A stretch of DNA of 64,000 bases from Sphingobium chlorophenolicum (GCF_000722875.1 NZ_JFHR01000002.1:151788-215787); one strand, 5' to 3'. Numbered from the stretch's first letter, positions 9,224-17,722 are shown. The notes: generated by a model from the sequence alone, not told the origin. Translations and numbers: made by a program.

Positions 9224-9842
9224 CTTCGAGTACCCAATCGAGCGGTCTGCCATAATAGCCTGGATCACCAAAGGTTCGGAGCCATCCTATGAACTCGGCA
9301 ATCCAATCATCATCGTCCAGCCGCTTCCGTTGCCTGACCTTCCGGCACAGATCGTATCGCGAAGCATCTCGGAACTGCGCGGGAATGTGGGGGCCTTCGC
9401 CACCAAAATAGTAATAATCATTACTAATCAATACCCTATCTGTCCCGGTGTCACGATTCACGTGCTCAGGTCTGAGTGAGCCATCCGGATTTGTGTGGAA
9501 CGAGTCCATCTGCAGCCACCGACTGTCATCATCGGAACGAAAGTAAATGTTATCGCCACAACTTTGCTTACGGCTACCTCGCCGTAAAGGGCGCTTTCGC
9601 GTGAAACGAGGATCGCCCCAGTACGAACGGAAATCAGTCGTCTCCGTAACCTTCATTGCATGCACAATGCGGGTTCCTCGATTGCGGGCCTTATTTGCGC
9701 TCCCGGTGCCCACAATCCAGTCATTGATCGCCGCAGCCTTCCTAATTGTCGGCTTGCAAGTCGCAAGGGTGCAATATCCATAAAATGGATTCGGTGCAAA
9801 ACCGCTATCGTAGCGTACTACGTATGAAAACAAGCGGGCCAT
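9216..9842 (-). CDS. Nmad2-like protein (nucleotide modification associated domain 2)
   Basis: The 208-residue protein matches my memory of the Nmad2 family, with SYVVRYDSGFAPNPFYGYCT at residues 5-25, LATCKPTIRK, then WIVGTGSANKARNRG, YGDNIYF-like CGDNIYFRSD, DRVLISNDYYYFGG and IPAQFRDASR. Nmad families were defined computationally by association with DNA base-modification operons, and their biochemical role is not established. It follows the TIR-like gene by 8 bases and overlaps the MazG-like gene, so the three are probably translationally coupled. Confidence 0.75.
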   Translation of the reverse strand: MARLFSYVVRYDSGFAPNPFYGYCTLATCKPTIRKAAAINDWIVGTGSANKARNRGTRIVHAMKVTETTDFRSYWGDPRFTRKRPLRRGSRKQSCGDNIYFRSDDDSRWLQMDSFHTNPDGSLRPEHVNRDTGTDRVLISNDYYYFGGEGPHIPAQFRDASRYDLCRKVRQRKRLDDDDWIAEFIGWLRTFGDPGYYGRPLDWVLEDG

Positions 9843-9850
9843 GTTCTAGA

Positions 9851-10327
9851 TTAGCCGCAAGGGTGGCGAGTGATGGGTCGAACGTCGCATGAACCGCCAT
9901 CTGGCTTTTCCCAGACGTCGCCTTGCCCATTGATCGCATCAATTATCGAATTACCGTGCCAGCCAACGACAGCGTCCGCGTAGTTATTGAGCGCTTCCGG
10001 TAGATCGCAATCTTTCGTGCCATGTTCCCACACGCCCACAATGCGTTTTCCCATTTTGTGAGCGTATTCAATTTCCCAATTAACCCACTTGCTATCCTTA
10101 GTGGCGGGGGAAACATATACGACCAGCGTACCTGCCCAATTTATCTGCGGCGCAAGAATATCTGATTTAATGTACGCCTCTGATTTGGCATTATTAGGAT
10201 TGCTGGAATTTATTGAAGAATCTCGGATGGTCATGCCATTCTTGGCGAGGAGGGTTTTGATTTTGCCAAGCCCGGCGTCATCCTCATGGACGTGGCTAAT
10301 GAAAACATTTTTTGTTTGGTCGGCCAT
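9851..10327 (-). CDS. TIR-like (ThsB/MTH538-type) protein
   Basis: The 158-residue protein opens with NVFISHVHEDDAGLGKIKTLL, the first strand and helix of the TIR-like fold. It continues with ILAPQINWAGTLVVYVSPAT, WVNWEIEYAHKMGKRIVGVWEHG and ALNNYADAVVGWHG. This pattern is that of the TIR-like domain found in ThsB of Thoeris anti-phage systems, which makes NAD-derived signals, and in other defence operons. No ThsA-type sensor is present here. The GGGGGCG ahead of the ATG at 10327 is a usable ribosome site. The C-terminal 20 residues (Cys and Pro-rich) lie outside the fold. Confidence 0.75.
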   Translation of the reverse strand: MADQTKNVFISHVHEDDAGLGKIKTLLAKNGMTIRDSSINSSNPNNAKSEAYIKSDILAPQINWAGTLVVYVSPATKDSKWVNWEIEYAHKMGKRIVGVWEHGTKDCDLPEALNNYADAVVGWHGNSIIDAINGQGDVWEKPDGGSCDVRPITRHPCG

Positions 10328-10375
10328 CGATACGCCCCCATATTCCCGTTCTGTTCCAGAATATGGACAATTTTA

Positions 10376-11062
10376 TCAGTCTTTCAAGACCAAATTGTGC
10401 ATACGAGCACGATACTTTATTAGAGCGCCGTTGACTCTCTCCATATCGGCCTTCAGTTCTTCAAATTTGGGGAATTTCGCCTGTATGAGCTGAGGATCGA
10501 GTATTTCCTCGCCATTTTCTTCGTCGTACCGTCTTAGTTCCCGATCGTACCAATGGCGGAAGCGAGCCTGCCATCTCGTCAGGTGTGGACGAAGCCCTTC
10601 ATTTAATACTTCGATCGACAACCGAATGATTTTTTGGGTGCTATCTCGCCTTACCTTCTGGGCGGGAATTCCTTTCACGAGTTCGCGGGTGACTGTAAAA
10701 AAGCCAAACCACGAATCATAAACTTCCGAGATCACATCATTCTCGAAATCGATGGGCAGGCCAATCTTCCTGGTGCTCAACTCCACCCAAATTGCATAGG
10801 CGACCTGTTTGTCAGTCATATTGGGTTTGAACGTGAATTTTTGATCGCCGATCCCGAAATCCGCCTGATCGATTTCGAAGTTTTTGAACGCGAACCCGCC
10901 CGCAAAAATCCGCCATCCAATAAGTGCTACAATTATTATTGCGCCGACCGTCATCAGCCAAATGCTGGCAGAGAGAACGAAGGCGTGCTCCGTGCCGTCC
11001 CAAACAATGGAAAGGATAGGTGTTGAGGAGGCGGTCGCAGGTGGCGGAGGCGTATTGCTCAT
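10376..11062 (-). CDS. Membrane-anchored protein of unknown function, first gene of the cassette
   Basis: The 228-residue protein has a Pro/Thr-rich N-terminus, one strong transmembrane segment at about residues 28-55 (FVLSASIWLMTVGAIIIVAL) and a charged cytoplasmic C-terminal part rich in helix. The C-terminal part includes FEIDQADFGIGDQKF, ELSTRKIGLPIDFENDVI and NEGLRPHLTRWQARFRHWY, which look strongly conserved but belong to no family I can name. It precedes the TIR-like gene by 48 bases on the same strand. A membrane effector or sensor paired with the TIR protein is a reasonable guess. Confidence 0.6.
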   Translation of the reverse strand: MSNTPPPPATASSTPILSIVWDGTEHAFVLSASIWLMTVGAIIIVALIGWRIFAGGFAFKNFEIDQADFGIGDQKFTFKPNMTDKQVAYAIWVELSTRKIGLPIDFENDVISEVYDSWFGFFTVTRELVKGIPAQKVRRDSTQKIIRLSIEVLNEGLRPHLTRWQARFRHWYDRELRRYDEENGEEILDPQLIQAKFPKFEELKADMERVNGALIKYRARMHNLVLKD

Positions 11063-11511
11063 GGCGATTTTCTATGTGCAGCATCGCCGTATGTCACGCA
11101 TCCTCTCGCGCAAAATCCGTCATCTTATATGAACAGGCGAAATCAAACGCCTATTGCGAAGCTGCTCTAATCCCGCCAGAAAAGCTCTGCCCTCCGTGAA
11201 AGCCGGAGGGTGGGGCGTGGAAACCCCTTTTGAAGCAACTCGGTCGCCAGATTTTGGAGGCCGGGTGGCATGCGCGCATGTCCAGTCGGTTCTGCCGATA
11301 AAGGCGCATGCGCTCGTTGCTTCAGCGGGTTTCCAACATCCGGCTTCGGCCGTCGCTCCGAGAGGTACATAGGGCGACGCGAGGTTGAAGCCGAAGGCCG
11401 CTCTCCAGGCGTGAGGGGGCGAGCAGTGAATTATCCACAGCCATAGCGATGCTGCCTGTTCAGCCATGCCCGTCCGGGTTCGGTTCAATCCTCTATGCAT
11501 GGGAAACGAAC
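11063..11511. other. Divergent intergenic region inside the element
   Basis: About 450 bases separate the minus-strand cassette from the plus-strand cargo genes. I see no gene. A short hairpin CCCTCCG/CGGAGGG is at 11190-11210 without a T-run. Promoters for both directions should lie here. Confidence 0.4.
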
Positions 11512-12270
11512 ATGAAACGCAAACCTGCAAAGCGGCAGCGCTTCGAATTGCTGAAAGCGCTGGCCCTCTTCCTCTTCATCAGTCTGGCTGTCGATAGTCT
11601 CCGCGCCCAAGCCGCTGCCAATCCCCCCGAAGTGCAAAAGGCGCTAGAGGTAGCCGCATCACGGGTGAGGGGCCGTGACGACGGTACAGTCAAGGTGGTT
11701 GACGCCGTCATTGGCGATCACTCGCTGGAAATACGTTATCAGCCATCCGCCGGTGTGGAGCGGGCAGTTGCAGCGGAAAAGGCCAAATCGACGGCTGCGA
11801 CATGGGCGAAGGCCATGTGTGCGTCTGACTCTATACCTGACTTCTTGCGCAGAACCGGGACCAAGCTCGCTGTTACCTTTGAAACGACGCCCGGCGTCTA
11901 TGAGGTGCAAAGCAGCGTGGATGCGAATTCCTGCCCGCACATCGGGACCACGCCCATCCGATACATCAAGAAGATGCCGCTATATGCCAAGCCCTCCAAA
12001 GAAGCCGCTGAAATACTGATAGATTCGTACCTTCGGGCCAATCTGCGGGATTATGATTCCGCCAAAGTAAGGTGTGGTGAGCTATCTGGCGCGGTCAGAG
12101 TTACTTACATGTACTTCAAAAAGATTTATGGTTACCTGAAGCAATGTGATGTCAACGCCAAGAACGGGTATGGGGGTTACACTGGCTTTCAAAGCCGGTG
12201 GTATTATTTCAATGGCCCTGACTTTCTAGAGTTCGAGACTGATCCTCAACCAAGGCCGATTGAGGAATGA
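11512..12270 (+). CDS. Secreted protein of unknown function
   Basis: The 252-residue product starts with a basic segment and a hydrophobic stretch (LLKALALFLFISLAVDS) ending near AQAAA, so it is probably exported. The mature part contains three cysteines and no motif I recognise. The start at 11512 is preceded by GGGAAACGAAC and places the signal peptide at the N-terminus. Its stop overlaps the start of the next gene by four bases, giving a three-gene cargo group. Confidence 0.6.
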   Translation: MKRKPAKRQRFELLKALALFLFISLAVDSLRAQAAANPPEVQKALEVAASRVRGRDDGTVKVVDAVIGDHSLEIRYQPSAGVERAVAAEKAKSTAATWAKAMCASDSIPDFLRRTGTKLAVTFETTPGVYEVQSSVDANSCPHIGTTPIRYIKKMPLYAKPSKEAAEILIDSYLRANLRDYDSAKVRCGELSGAVRVTYMYFKKIYGYLKQCDVNAKNGYGGYTGFQSRWYYFNGPDFLEFETDPQPRPIEE

Positions 12271-12917
12271 GTGGCAACGGCATTTCCCTAACGGCTGGAG
12301 GCGTTGCGTGTCTTTGTGCTTTCGGCGCGGGCTACTGGGTCGCGCCAAGGGAACTCCTCGACAACGAGGTAGTCCACAGGGGCTTTTTCCGCACGGACAC
12401 GAGAAAGGTGCTGTCGGCCACCGTTGAAAGCCTGCGCCTGGACAACAAGCTGTTGGTGTTCTCGTACAAAGGCGCGGCCGATGTGCAAGTCACCCGCTCC
12501 CGCTGGATCATCTTCGAAGGGCGGCAGCAGCTCAGAGTCCCGGCGGTCGTAAACTACTACATCGACCTCTCGAAGCTGAGCATGGCCAACGTCGCGTTCG
12601 ATGAACAGGCGAAGCTGGTGACGGTGAAGCTGCCGCCGCTCGAAATGGGTGACGTAGCCTTCCAGCCGGAGAACGCCACCACCATCAATGGGGGCCTTCT
12701 CACCTTCAGCGAAGATGAAGTCGAGGAATTGCGCAAGCTCAACTACGCGAACGCACGAAGGGCGATGATCAAGCAGGCTCAAGGAAAGGGGCTGATTGAC
12801 GTAGCCAAAAACAACGCCCGAACAAACATACAGACCTACTTTGAAATTCCACTCCGCATCGCCGGACAGTCAGACGTGAAGGTCATCGCGGCATTTGAAG
12901 GAAAGGAAAAAATATGA
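12267..12917 (+). CDS. DUF4230-like membrane-anchored protein
   Basis: The 216-residue protein has an N-terminal membrane segment (GGVACLCAFGAGYWVA) and then a soluble region with ESLRLDNKLLVFSYKGAADV, VNYYIDLSKLSMANVAFDEQ and LVTVKLPPLEMGDV, followed by a helical tail. This order fits the DUF4230 family, whose function is unknown. The overlap with genes on both sides (ATGA type) indicates translational coupling. Confidence 0.6.
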   Translation: MSGNGISLTAGGVACLCAFGAGYWVAPRELLDNEVVHRGFFRTDTRKVLSATVESLRLDNKLLVFSYKGAADVQVTRSRWIIFEGRQQLRVPAVVNYYIDLSKLSMANVAFDEQAKLVTVKLPPLEMGDVAFQPENATTINGGLLTFSEDEVEELRKLNYANARRAMIKQAQGKGLIDVAKNNARTNIQTYFEIPLRIAGQSDVKVIAAFEGKEKI

Positions 12918-13189
12918 TTGCTTTGCTTATGATGCTTGCGGCTCCACAGGCCGAGGACGTGACGGAGTGCATCGATCGGCTCATCACCAAAAACTACAGC
13001 CAGAAAGTGCCTGCCGCACCGTTGGCGCGAAAGATCACCAACACCTGCATGGCACCTATGGCACCGCCGCCCGAGTTGAAGGAAATCACGGCGATGAAAT
13101 GGAAGCAGACGCAGGACAAGATGTTTCTGATCGTACTCGACGGGATCAATAATGCCCGCGCTGAAAAGGGTATAACCCTGAAACACTGA
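12914..13189 (+). CDS. Small exported protein of unknown function
   Basis: The 91-residue product begins with a short hydrophobic signal-like stretch (MIALLMMLAAPQA) and has two cysteines in the mature part, which could form one disulfide. It overlaps the DUF4230-like gene by four bases and is followed by a terminator. No family was recognised. Confidence 0.5.
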   Translation: MIALLMMLAAPQAEDVTECIDRLITKNYSQKVPAAPLARKITNTCMAPMAPPPELKEITAMKWKQTQDKMFLIVLDGINNARAEKGITLKH

Positions 13190-13213
13190 CATCCTTCCCT
13201 ATTAACCAAATTG

Positions 13214-13247
13214 ACCCGTTCGGACCAGTTCCGGGCGGGTTTTTCTT
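13214..13247 (+). terminator. Terminator of the three-gene cargo group
   Basis: ACCCGTTCGG pairs imperfectly with CCGGGCGGGT and is followed by TTTTCTTT. It lies 25 bases after the stop at 13189. Confidence 0.65.
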
Positions 13248-13267
13248 TGTCCGGAAAGGACGCACCT

Positions 13268-13612
13268 ATGATTATCCTCAACCATGCGGATGCCTATCAC
13301 GGCGATCTTGCTGATGTGCGGAATGCCCGGCTGGATCAGCTTGGCGAATACAGCGATCTTGCCACGTTCATCGTCGTGGAGCCGGGCGATCGGCCGGGAG
13401 ATATAGAGCCTGATCCCACGATCAACATCGTTGACGGCCTCGCCTTCGGGCATCCCGATTTCGTTCCAAGCTTCGAGTTCTGCGAACGGCATCAGGACGG
13501 CTGGGAGCTGTGCTTCATTCTGTCCGACGACGGGTTCGGCCACATTATCTTGATCCCCCATCGGGAAGGCATCGACCCAACGCTCCTGGCCCTTTGCCGC
13601 CAATTTGGCTGA
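13268..13612 (+). CDS. Hypothetical protein, member of a tandem paralogous pair
   Basis: The 114-residue protein starts at the ATG at 13268, preceded by GGAAAGGACGCACCT. It contains DLATFIVVEPGD, GHPDFVPSFEF and GWELCFILSDDGFGHIILI. The same blocks occur in the next gene in the same order, so the two are duplicates. I recall similar short proteins on sphingomonad plasmids and integrative elements, without known function. Confidence 0.6.
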   Translation: MIILNHADAYHGDLADVRNARLDQLGEYSDLATFIVVEPGDRPGDIEPDPTINIVDGLAFGHPDFVPSFEFCERHQDGWELCFILSDDGFGHIILIPHREGIDPTLLALCRQFG

Positions 13613-13638
13613 GCCATCCACCATCACCAATCGCAAGC

Positions 13639-13663
13639 GGCGTCCTTCGGGCGCCTTCTTTTT
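13639..13663 (+). terminator. Terminator between the paralogous pair
   Basis: GGCGTCC and GGCGCC pair around a TTCG loop and are followed by TTCTTTTT. Confidence 0.6.
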
Positions 13664-13673
13664 GGAGTCCACT

Positions 13674-14057
13674 ATGCTCTCATTCTATGACCGCGCCTCT
13701 CTACGCCATGCCCTCAAGCTTCCGCTGCGAGCCGATCTCACGGAACTGCTGCACAAGCGCATTCACCAGATTTTCAATAATGGGCTGGCTGACCTGACGC
13801 ATCTGCTCGTAATCGAAGCGGGCGACACCGAAGCTATGATGCGTCACGAAGTCGGCTTCTCGCCGCTGGAGGATGAGGGAGTGCGCTACGGATCGCCCAC
13901 CTTCATCCCGCGCTGGGACATCATGCATCACCACATTGGATGGTTCGAGATGGTGTTTTGCATTGGAAACAGCGGCTTTGCTATCGTGCTGCTGATCGAG
14001 GACGCCCAGAATTCCAGTTTTCCAGATTTGCAGGCCGCGTGCCGGGCGGGAAGCTGA
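13674..14057 (+). CDS. Hypothetical protein, second member of the paralogous pair
   Basis: The 127-residue protein starts at the ATG at 13674 after TTGGAGTCCACT. It shares with its neighbour the blocks DLTHLLVIEAGD, GSPTFIPRWDI and GWFEMVFCIGNSGFAIVLLIED. It is acidic, soluble and shows no transmembrane segment. Function is unknown. Confidence 0.6.
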   Translation: MLSFYDRASLRHALKLPLRADLTELLHKRIHQIFNNGLADLTHLLVIEAGDTEAMMRHEVGFSPLEDEGVRYGSPTFIPRWDIMHHHIGWFEMVFCIGNSGFAIVLLIEDAQNSSFPDLQAACRAGS

Positions 14058-14084
14058 AAACCTGGGAAGCTGCCAGTGTGGGTC

Positions 14085-14116
14085 ACAAAAAATGGGGCGG
14101 CATGGCGACCGCCCCA
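14085..14116 (-). terminator. Terminator of the minus-strand gene at 14130-14432
   Basis: Read on the minus strand, GGGGCGG and CCGCCCC pair around eight bases and are followed by ATTTTTTG, directly after the gene's stop. Confidence 0.65.
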
Positions 14117-14129
14117 AGCCTTGGATCAT

Positions 14130-14432
14130 TCAGTTGTTACGGGCAGGAAAGAAGCGCCCGAACTCGTCACGATCCCAGAGATAGTAGTTGGTTGAACGTC
14201 GACAAAATCGGTTCAACATATACTCAATCATAAGAGTATTGCCGAAGCCACGACGCCGGAAATAGTAGCAAAGTTCTCCCTGCGTCATCGGATTAAAAGA
14301 GATGATCGCGCGTATGTGACCTGCGATTTCGACAGCGTCTAGATGCAGAAAGGATTGATGATCATTGCCATCAGCAATCTTTACCCAAATAAGGTCAGAA
14401 GCGCTGACGACTTCGTCTATATCAAGTTTCAT
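14130..14432 (-). CDS. Small hypothetical protein
   Basis: The 100-residue product starts MKLDIDEVVSASDLIWVKIAD and has HIRAIISFNPMTQGELCYYFRRRGFG near the middle. No family was recognised. It is the only minus-strand gene in the right half of the element, and the terminator immediately downstream supports its being real. Confidence 0.5.
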   Translation of the reverse strand: MKLDIDEVVSASDLIWVKIADGNDHQSFLHLDAVEIAGHIRAIISFNPMTQGELCYYFRRRGFGNTLMIEYMLNRFCRRSTNYYLWDRDEFGRFFPARNN

Positions 14433-14813
14433 TAAATTACGCCTTATTCCAGAGCTATATTTAAGATGATCCTAGTTTAATTCGGATCAAATCGCCGTGG
14501 GGCGCAAAAGCTGGTGGAAGGCGAAGCCTGAAGATTAGACCGGCCGATGAAGCCGGGCAGCAGCGCATTTAGAATTAGCCGCAGCAAATTTCAAGTGGCA
14601 GCCGATATGCGATTTCACTGCTTTATCAGCCTGTCCGCAAAGGCCCGTAACCCACTGAGATACGGAGAATCTATCAAACCTGTTCACTTAGCCCATAGGG
14701 CGAATGGTTTATCGCGTCTGCATCAACCCGGTCTGGCGCTGCCGATCATGCCCATTGGGATCATCGCAACATAAAGCACGCTGACGCCTTCGCGGCTCAG
14801 TCGGAGACCTCAC
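14433..14813. other. Intergenic stretch upstream of the element ATPase
   Basis: About 380 bases carry no supported gene; a 75-codon open frame at 14547-14774 lacks a ribosome site and any recognisable product. It could hold the promoter or replication site of the ATPase gene. Confidence 0.35.
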
Positions 14814-16316
14814 ATGAAAACATCAAGTGCCGCCCCTCCGGGCGACATAAGCTATTGGGCGGAGTTCGGCCTAACCCTTCTTCCGCTAAAATCCTTGTCC
14901 CATTCCCCCGCTGTCGACGTGGACACATGGCTCGAAAACTACTCGCAGCCTTCAGCATTGGGCCATTTCGCATCCAACCCGCGTGATCGTGTGGGCGCGA
15001 TGGTTCCCGATGGCGTCATCGGCTTCCGGGCTGCGGGACCGGGATCGGAGAGTGCCCTTGGCAAATTCCTCCAATCTCTAGATGGAGCGCCCATGCTCTG
15101 GCTTCCGGCCGGATCATTTTATCGGCTCGCTGATGGTGATAGCGTCGGCGACTGGAGGGACGCCCTTCCTGTCGGCGTCCAGGCGATTGCTCCGGGTGAC
15201 ACCATCGTTTTGCCTGTCGGCGACAAGCTGGAACGAGAACGTTTTGGGGGATCGCTAACTGATCTGGCGGTCATCACCCTGACTGTGGAACAGGAAGATC
15301 GCTCCACTGACGATACTGATCCTCCTGCCATGGAACTTGTGGACACTCCTCTGGCTACCATGAGCGTTCTCGGTTCTGCCGCTTCGTTTGAAGAGCGGGC
15401 GCTAAAAAGCCGTCCGCTGCTAGGCATGGTCGCCATGTCCGGTCAGGCTACCGTCTGGTATGCCGCACCTAATAGCGGCAAAACGCTTATCGCCTTGGCG
15501 CTGTTGCTGGAAGCCGTCCGCTCTGGCGGCGTCCTGGCTGGCAACGCCTATTACATCAACGCTGACGATAATGAGACGGGCATAGCGGAGAAAGCCCGCC
15601 TCCTCGATGATGCTGGCATTCACACACTCATTCCCGGTGAGAACGGGTTCGAGCCGCATATGCTGGCCGGTCAGCTTGATGAAATGGCCGCTGACGATCG
15701 TTGCCGGGGCGTCGTCGTGATTCTCGACACGGTGAAGAAGTTCGTCGACCTCATGGATAAACGGCAGACCGCTACCTTCGCCGGTTCGGTGCGTCGGTTC
15801 ACTCAAAAAGGGGGCACCTGTCTTAGCCTTGCCCACACAAGGAAGAACCCCAACGCCAATGGCAAAGCGGTGTATGGTGGAACGACCGACCTCATAGAAG
15901 ACAGCGACGCGGTCTATTTGCTGAGCGAAGCGGTCGATGTCGAAGCTACCGGCGAGAAAATCGTTCAATTTGAAAGCAAAAAGAGGCGAGGCGGTGGTGC
16001 TGAACAGGCTTACGCCTTCGCAGCCAACCCTGAATCCTACGATGAACTTCTCGCTTCGGTCCGCTTGGTCGACGCCGATCAGATGGAGCGCATCACGGCA
16101 AAGGCGCGGGAAGCCGATGACCAGACCATAGTGGACATGGTCTTCACCTGCATCACCGAGGGCATCGATAAAAAGATGTTCCTAGCTGTAGCCGTGGCCG
16201 AACGCCTCAAGATCAGCAGGCGCGCCGCCGTCCAAGTTATCGAACGGTACGAAGGCAACCTGTGGACCTATTCGGTGCAGGCGCGCGGCGCGAAAGTCTA
16301 TCGCATCGGCGACTAA
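14814..16316 (+). CDS. RecA-like AAA ATPase, plasmid/phage replication helicase type
   Basis: The 500-residue protein has a RecA/RepA-helicase core at about residues 200-400: Walker A in AAPNSGKTLIAL, Walker B in GVVVILDTV, and AHTRKNPNANGKAVYGGT as a later helicase motif. The first 170 residues look like a degenerate primase-polymerase-type N-terminus, and the last 80 form a winged-helix-like tail (MFLAVAVAERLKISRRAAVQ). It probably drives replication of the excised element. Confidence 0.7.
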   Translation: MKTSSAAPPGDISYWAEFGLTLLPLKSLSHSPAVDVDTWLENYSQPSALGHFASNPRDRVGAMVPDGVIGFRAAGPGSESALGKFLQSLDGAPMLWLPAGSFYRLADGDSVGDWRDALPVGVQAIAPGDTIVLPVGDKLERERFGGSLTDLAVITLTVEQEDRSTDDTDPPAMELVDTPLATMSVLGSAASFEERALKSRPLLGMVAMSGQATVWYAAPNSGKTLIALALLLEAVRSGGVLAGNAYYINADDNETGIAEKARLLDDAGIHTLIPGENGFEPHMLAGQLDEMAADDRCRGVVVILDTVKKFVDLMDKRQTATFAGSVRRFTQKGGTCLSLAHTRKNPNANGKAVYGGTTDLIEDSDAVYLLSEAVDVEATGEKIVQFESKKRRGGGAEQAYAFAANPESYDELLASVRLVDADQMERITAKAREADDQTIVDMVFTCITEGIDKKMFLAVAVAERLKISRRAAVQVIERYEGNLWTYSVQARGAKVYRIGD

Positions 16317-16540
16317 TGTTGTGGCCCCATCGGCGGCAGGTTTTCAGCTTTCTGTGCTCCTCGCGAGCGCAGCGGGCAGCGGAAACCTGTCGTCGGGGGC
16401 AGGGCGGCCACGAGGCATTGGTGATTTGCCGTTTTGCCAAAGCCAGCAGCCCCGACCCGACCGCCCCGCATCTCCACCCCCATCCGGCCCCGGCGACGTC
16501 TGGCGGCCCTGAACTATCGTGACTTTTGAAAGGAAATCTC

Positions 16541-17722
16541 ATGACTGTAGCCAAGCTCGATCAAACGCTTGTGATGACCACCTTCTGCCCGCCCGGTGAG
16601 AGGATGGTGAAGCTGGTCGATACGGCCATTCCGGGCTTCATTGTTGAAATCTATCCAAGCGGAACGAAAACCTACGCGCTCCGATACAAGAACAAGTTCA
16701 AGAAGCAGAAACAGCACAAGCTGGGTTACGCCTCCGACATCACCTGCGAACAGGCTCGGAAGCTGGCGCAGAAGGCGAAGGCGCGAGTCGTTATGGGCGA
16801 AGACCCAGCCGAAGAACGGGCGGTGACGCGGCGCATTCCAACGATCGCTGAATTGGCAGAGCGCTACCTTGAATATGCCCGCACCTACAAACGCAGCCAT
16901 GACATTGACGAACGGTATCTGCGCAATCACGTCCTGCCCAAGTTCGGGAAGCGGCACCTGACGGAACTGGATCAGGTGGAAATCCTTGAATGGCTGGACG
17001 CCAAGGTGCGCGTCGATGGCTACGCTCAGGCTACGGTCAACCGTTGGCAGGTGATCCTGGGGCACATGTATCGCATGGCCAAGAAATGGGGCCTTCCCGG
17101 TTCAGACCGGAACCCCTTGGAAGGCGTGCCACAGAAAGCCTGCAACAACGAGATCGAGCGATTTTTGACGGCCGAGGAGACGCGGCGGCTTCAGGACGCT
17201 GTGGAGGCCAGCCCGAACACGCAGTTGAAATACATTGTTGCCTTGCTGCTCCTGACCGGGTGCCGCAAGCGTGAACTCCTGGACGCCAAATGGGATGAAT
17301 TCCATCTGGACCGTCAAACGTGGCGCATCCCCATGCAACGGGCGAAGACCCGAAAAACTCGGCACGTCCCGCTTTCGGACGCAGCCATGGAAGTGCTGGC
17401 GCAGGTGCCTCGGTTCGAGGGCTGTCCTTATGTCATCCCGAACCCGGCAACGCTGGAGCCTTATGGCTCTGTCTTCCACGCTTGGGATAAGGCGCGGAAA
17501 GCGGCTGGTCTTCCAGATGTTCGAATGCACGACCTCCGCCATTCGGCCGCGAGTAACCTCGTGAACAGCGGCCAGTCGTTGTACGTTGTTGGATCGATTC
17601 TGGGCCATGCTCAGACGAAGACGACAGCTCGGTATGCTCATTTGGCGAATGAGACGCTGCTGGCGGCGGCCAACGCGGCGGCCGGTCACATGGGGACGGA
17701 TTGGGCCAGAAAAACGAACTGA
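16541..17722 (+). CDS. int: Tyrosine-type site-specific integrase
   Basis: This 393-residue recombinase should insert and excise the element at queA. Residues 1-95 form the arm-binding domain (IVEIYPSGTKTYALRYKNK), residues 100-190 the core-binding domain, and the rest the catalytic domain. All catalytic positions are visible: Arg in LTGCRKREL, HDLRH, the His in SILGHAQ and the nucleophile Tyr in TTARYAHL. The start at 16541 has AAGGAAATCTC ahead of it; an in-frame start 15 bases upstream is less well placed. It lies 300 bases from the right end. Confidence 0.93.
   Translation: MTVAKLDQTLVMTTFCPPGERMVKLVDTAIPGFIVEIYPSGTKTYALRYKNKFKKQKQHKLGYASDITCEQARKLAQKAKARVVMGEDPAEERAVTRRIPTIAELAERYLEYARTYKRSHDIDERYLRNHVLPKFGKRHLTELDQVEILEWLDAKVRVDGYAQATVNRWQVILGHMYRMAKKWGLPGSDRNPLEGVPQKACNNEIERFLTAEETRRLQDAVEASPNTQLKYIVALLLLTGCRKRELLDAKWDEFHLDRQTWRIPMQRAKTRKTRHVPLSDAAMEVLAQVPRFEGCPYVIPNPATLEPYGSVFHAWDKARKAAGLPDVRMHDLRHSAASNLVNSGQSLYVVGSILGHAQTKTTARYAHLANETLLAAANAAAGHMGTDWARKTN

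Noticed and set aside
9851..10327. A complete Thoeris system
   Set aside because: The TIR-like protein resembles ThsB, but no ThsA-type SIR2/SLOG sensor gene is present, so the name should not be applied.
14547..14774. A 75-codon plus-strand frame between the small minus-strand gene and the ATPase gene
   Set aside because: It lacks a ribosome site, looks like no protein family, and is better left as intergenic DNA.
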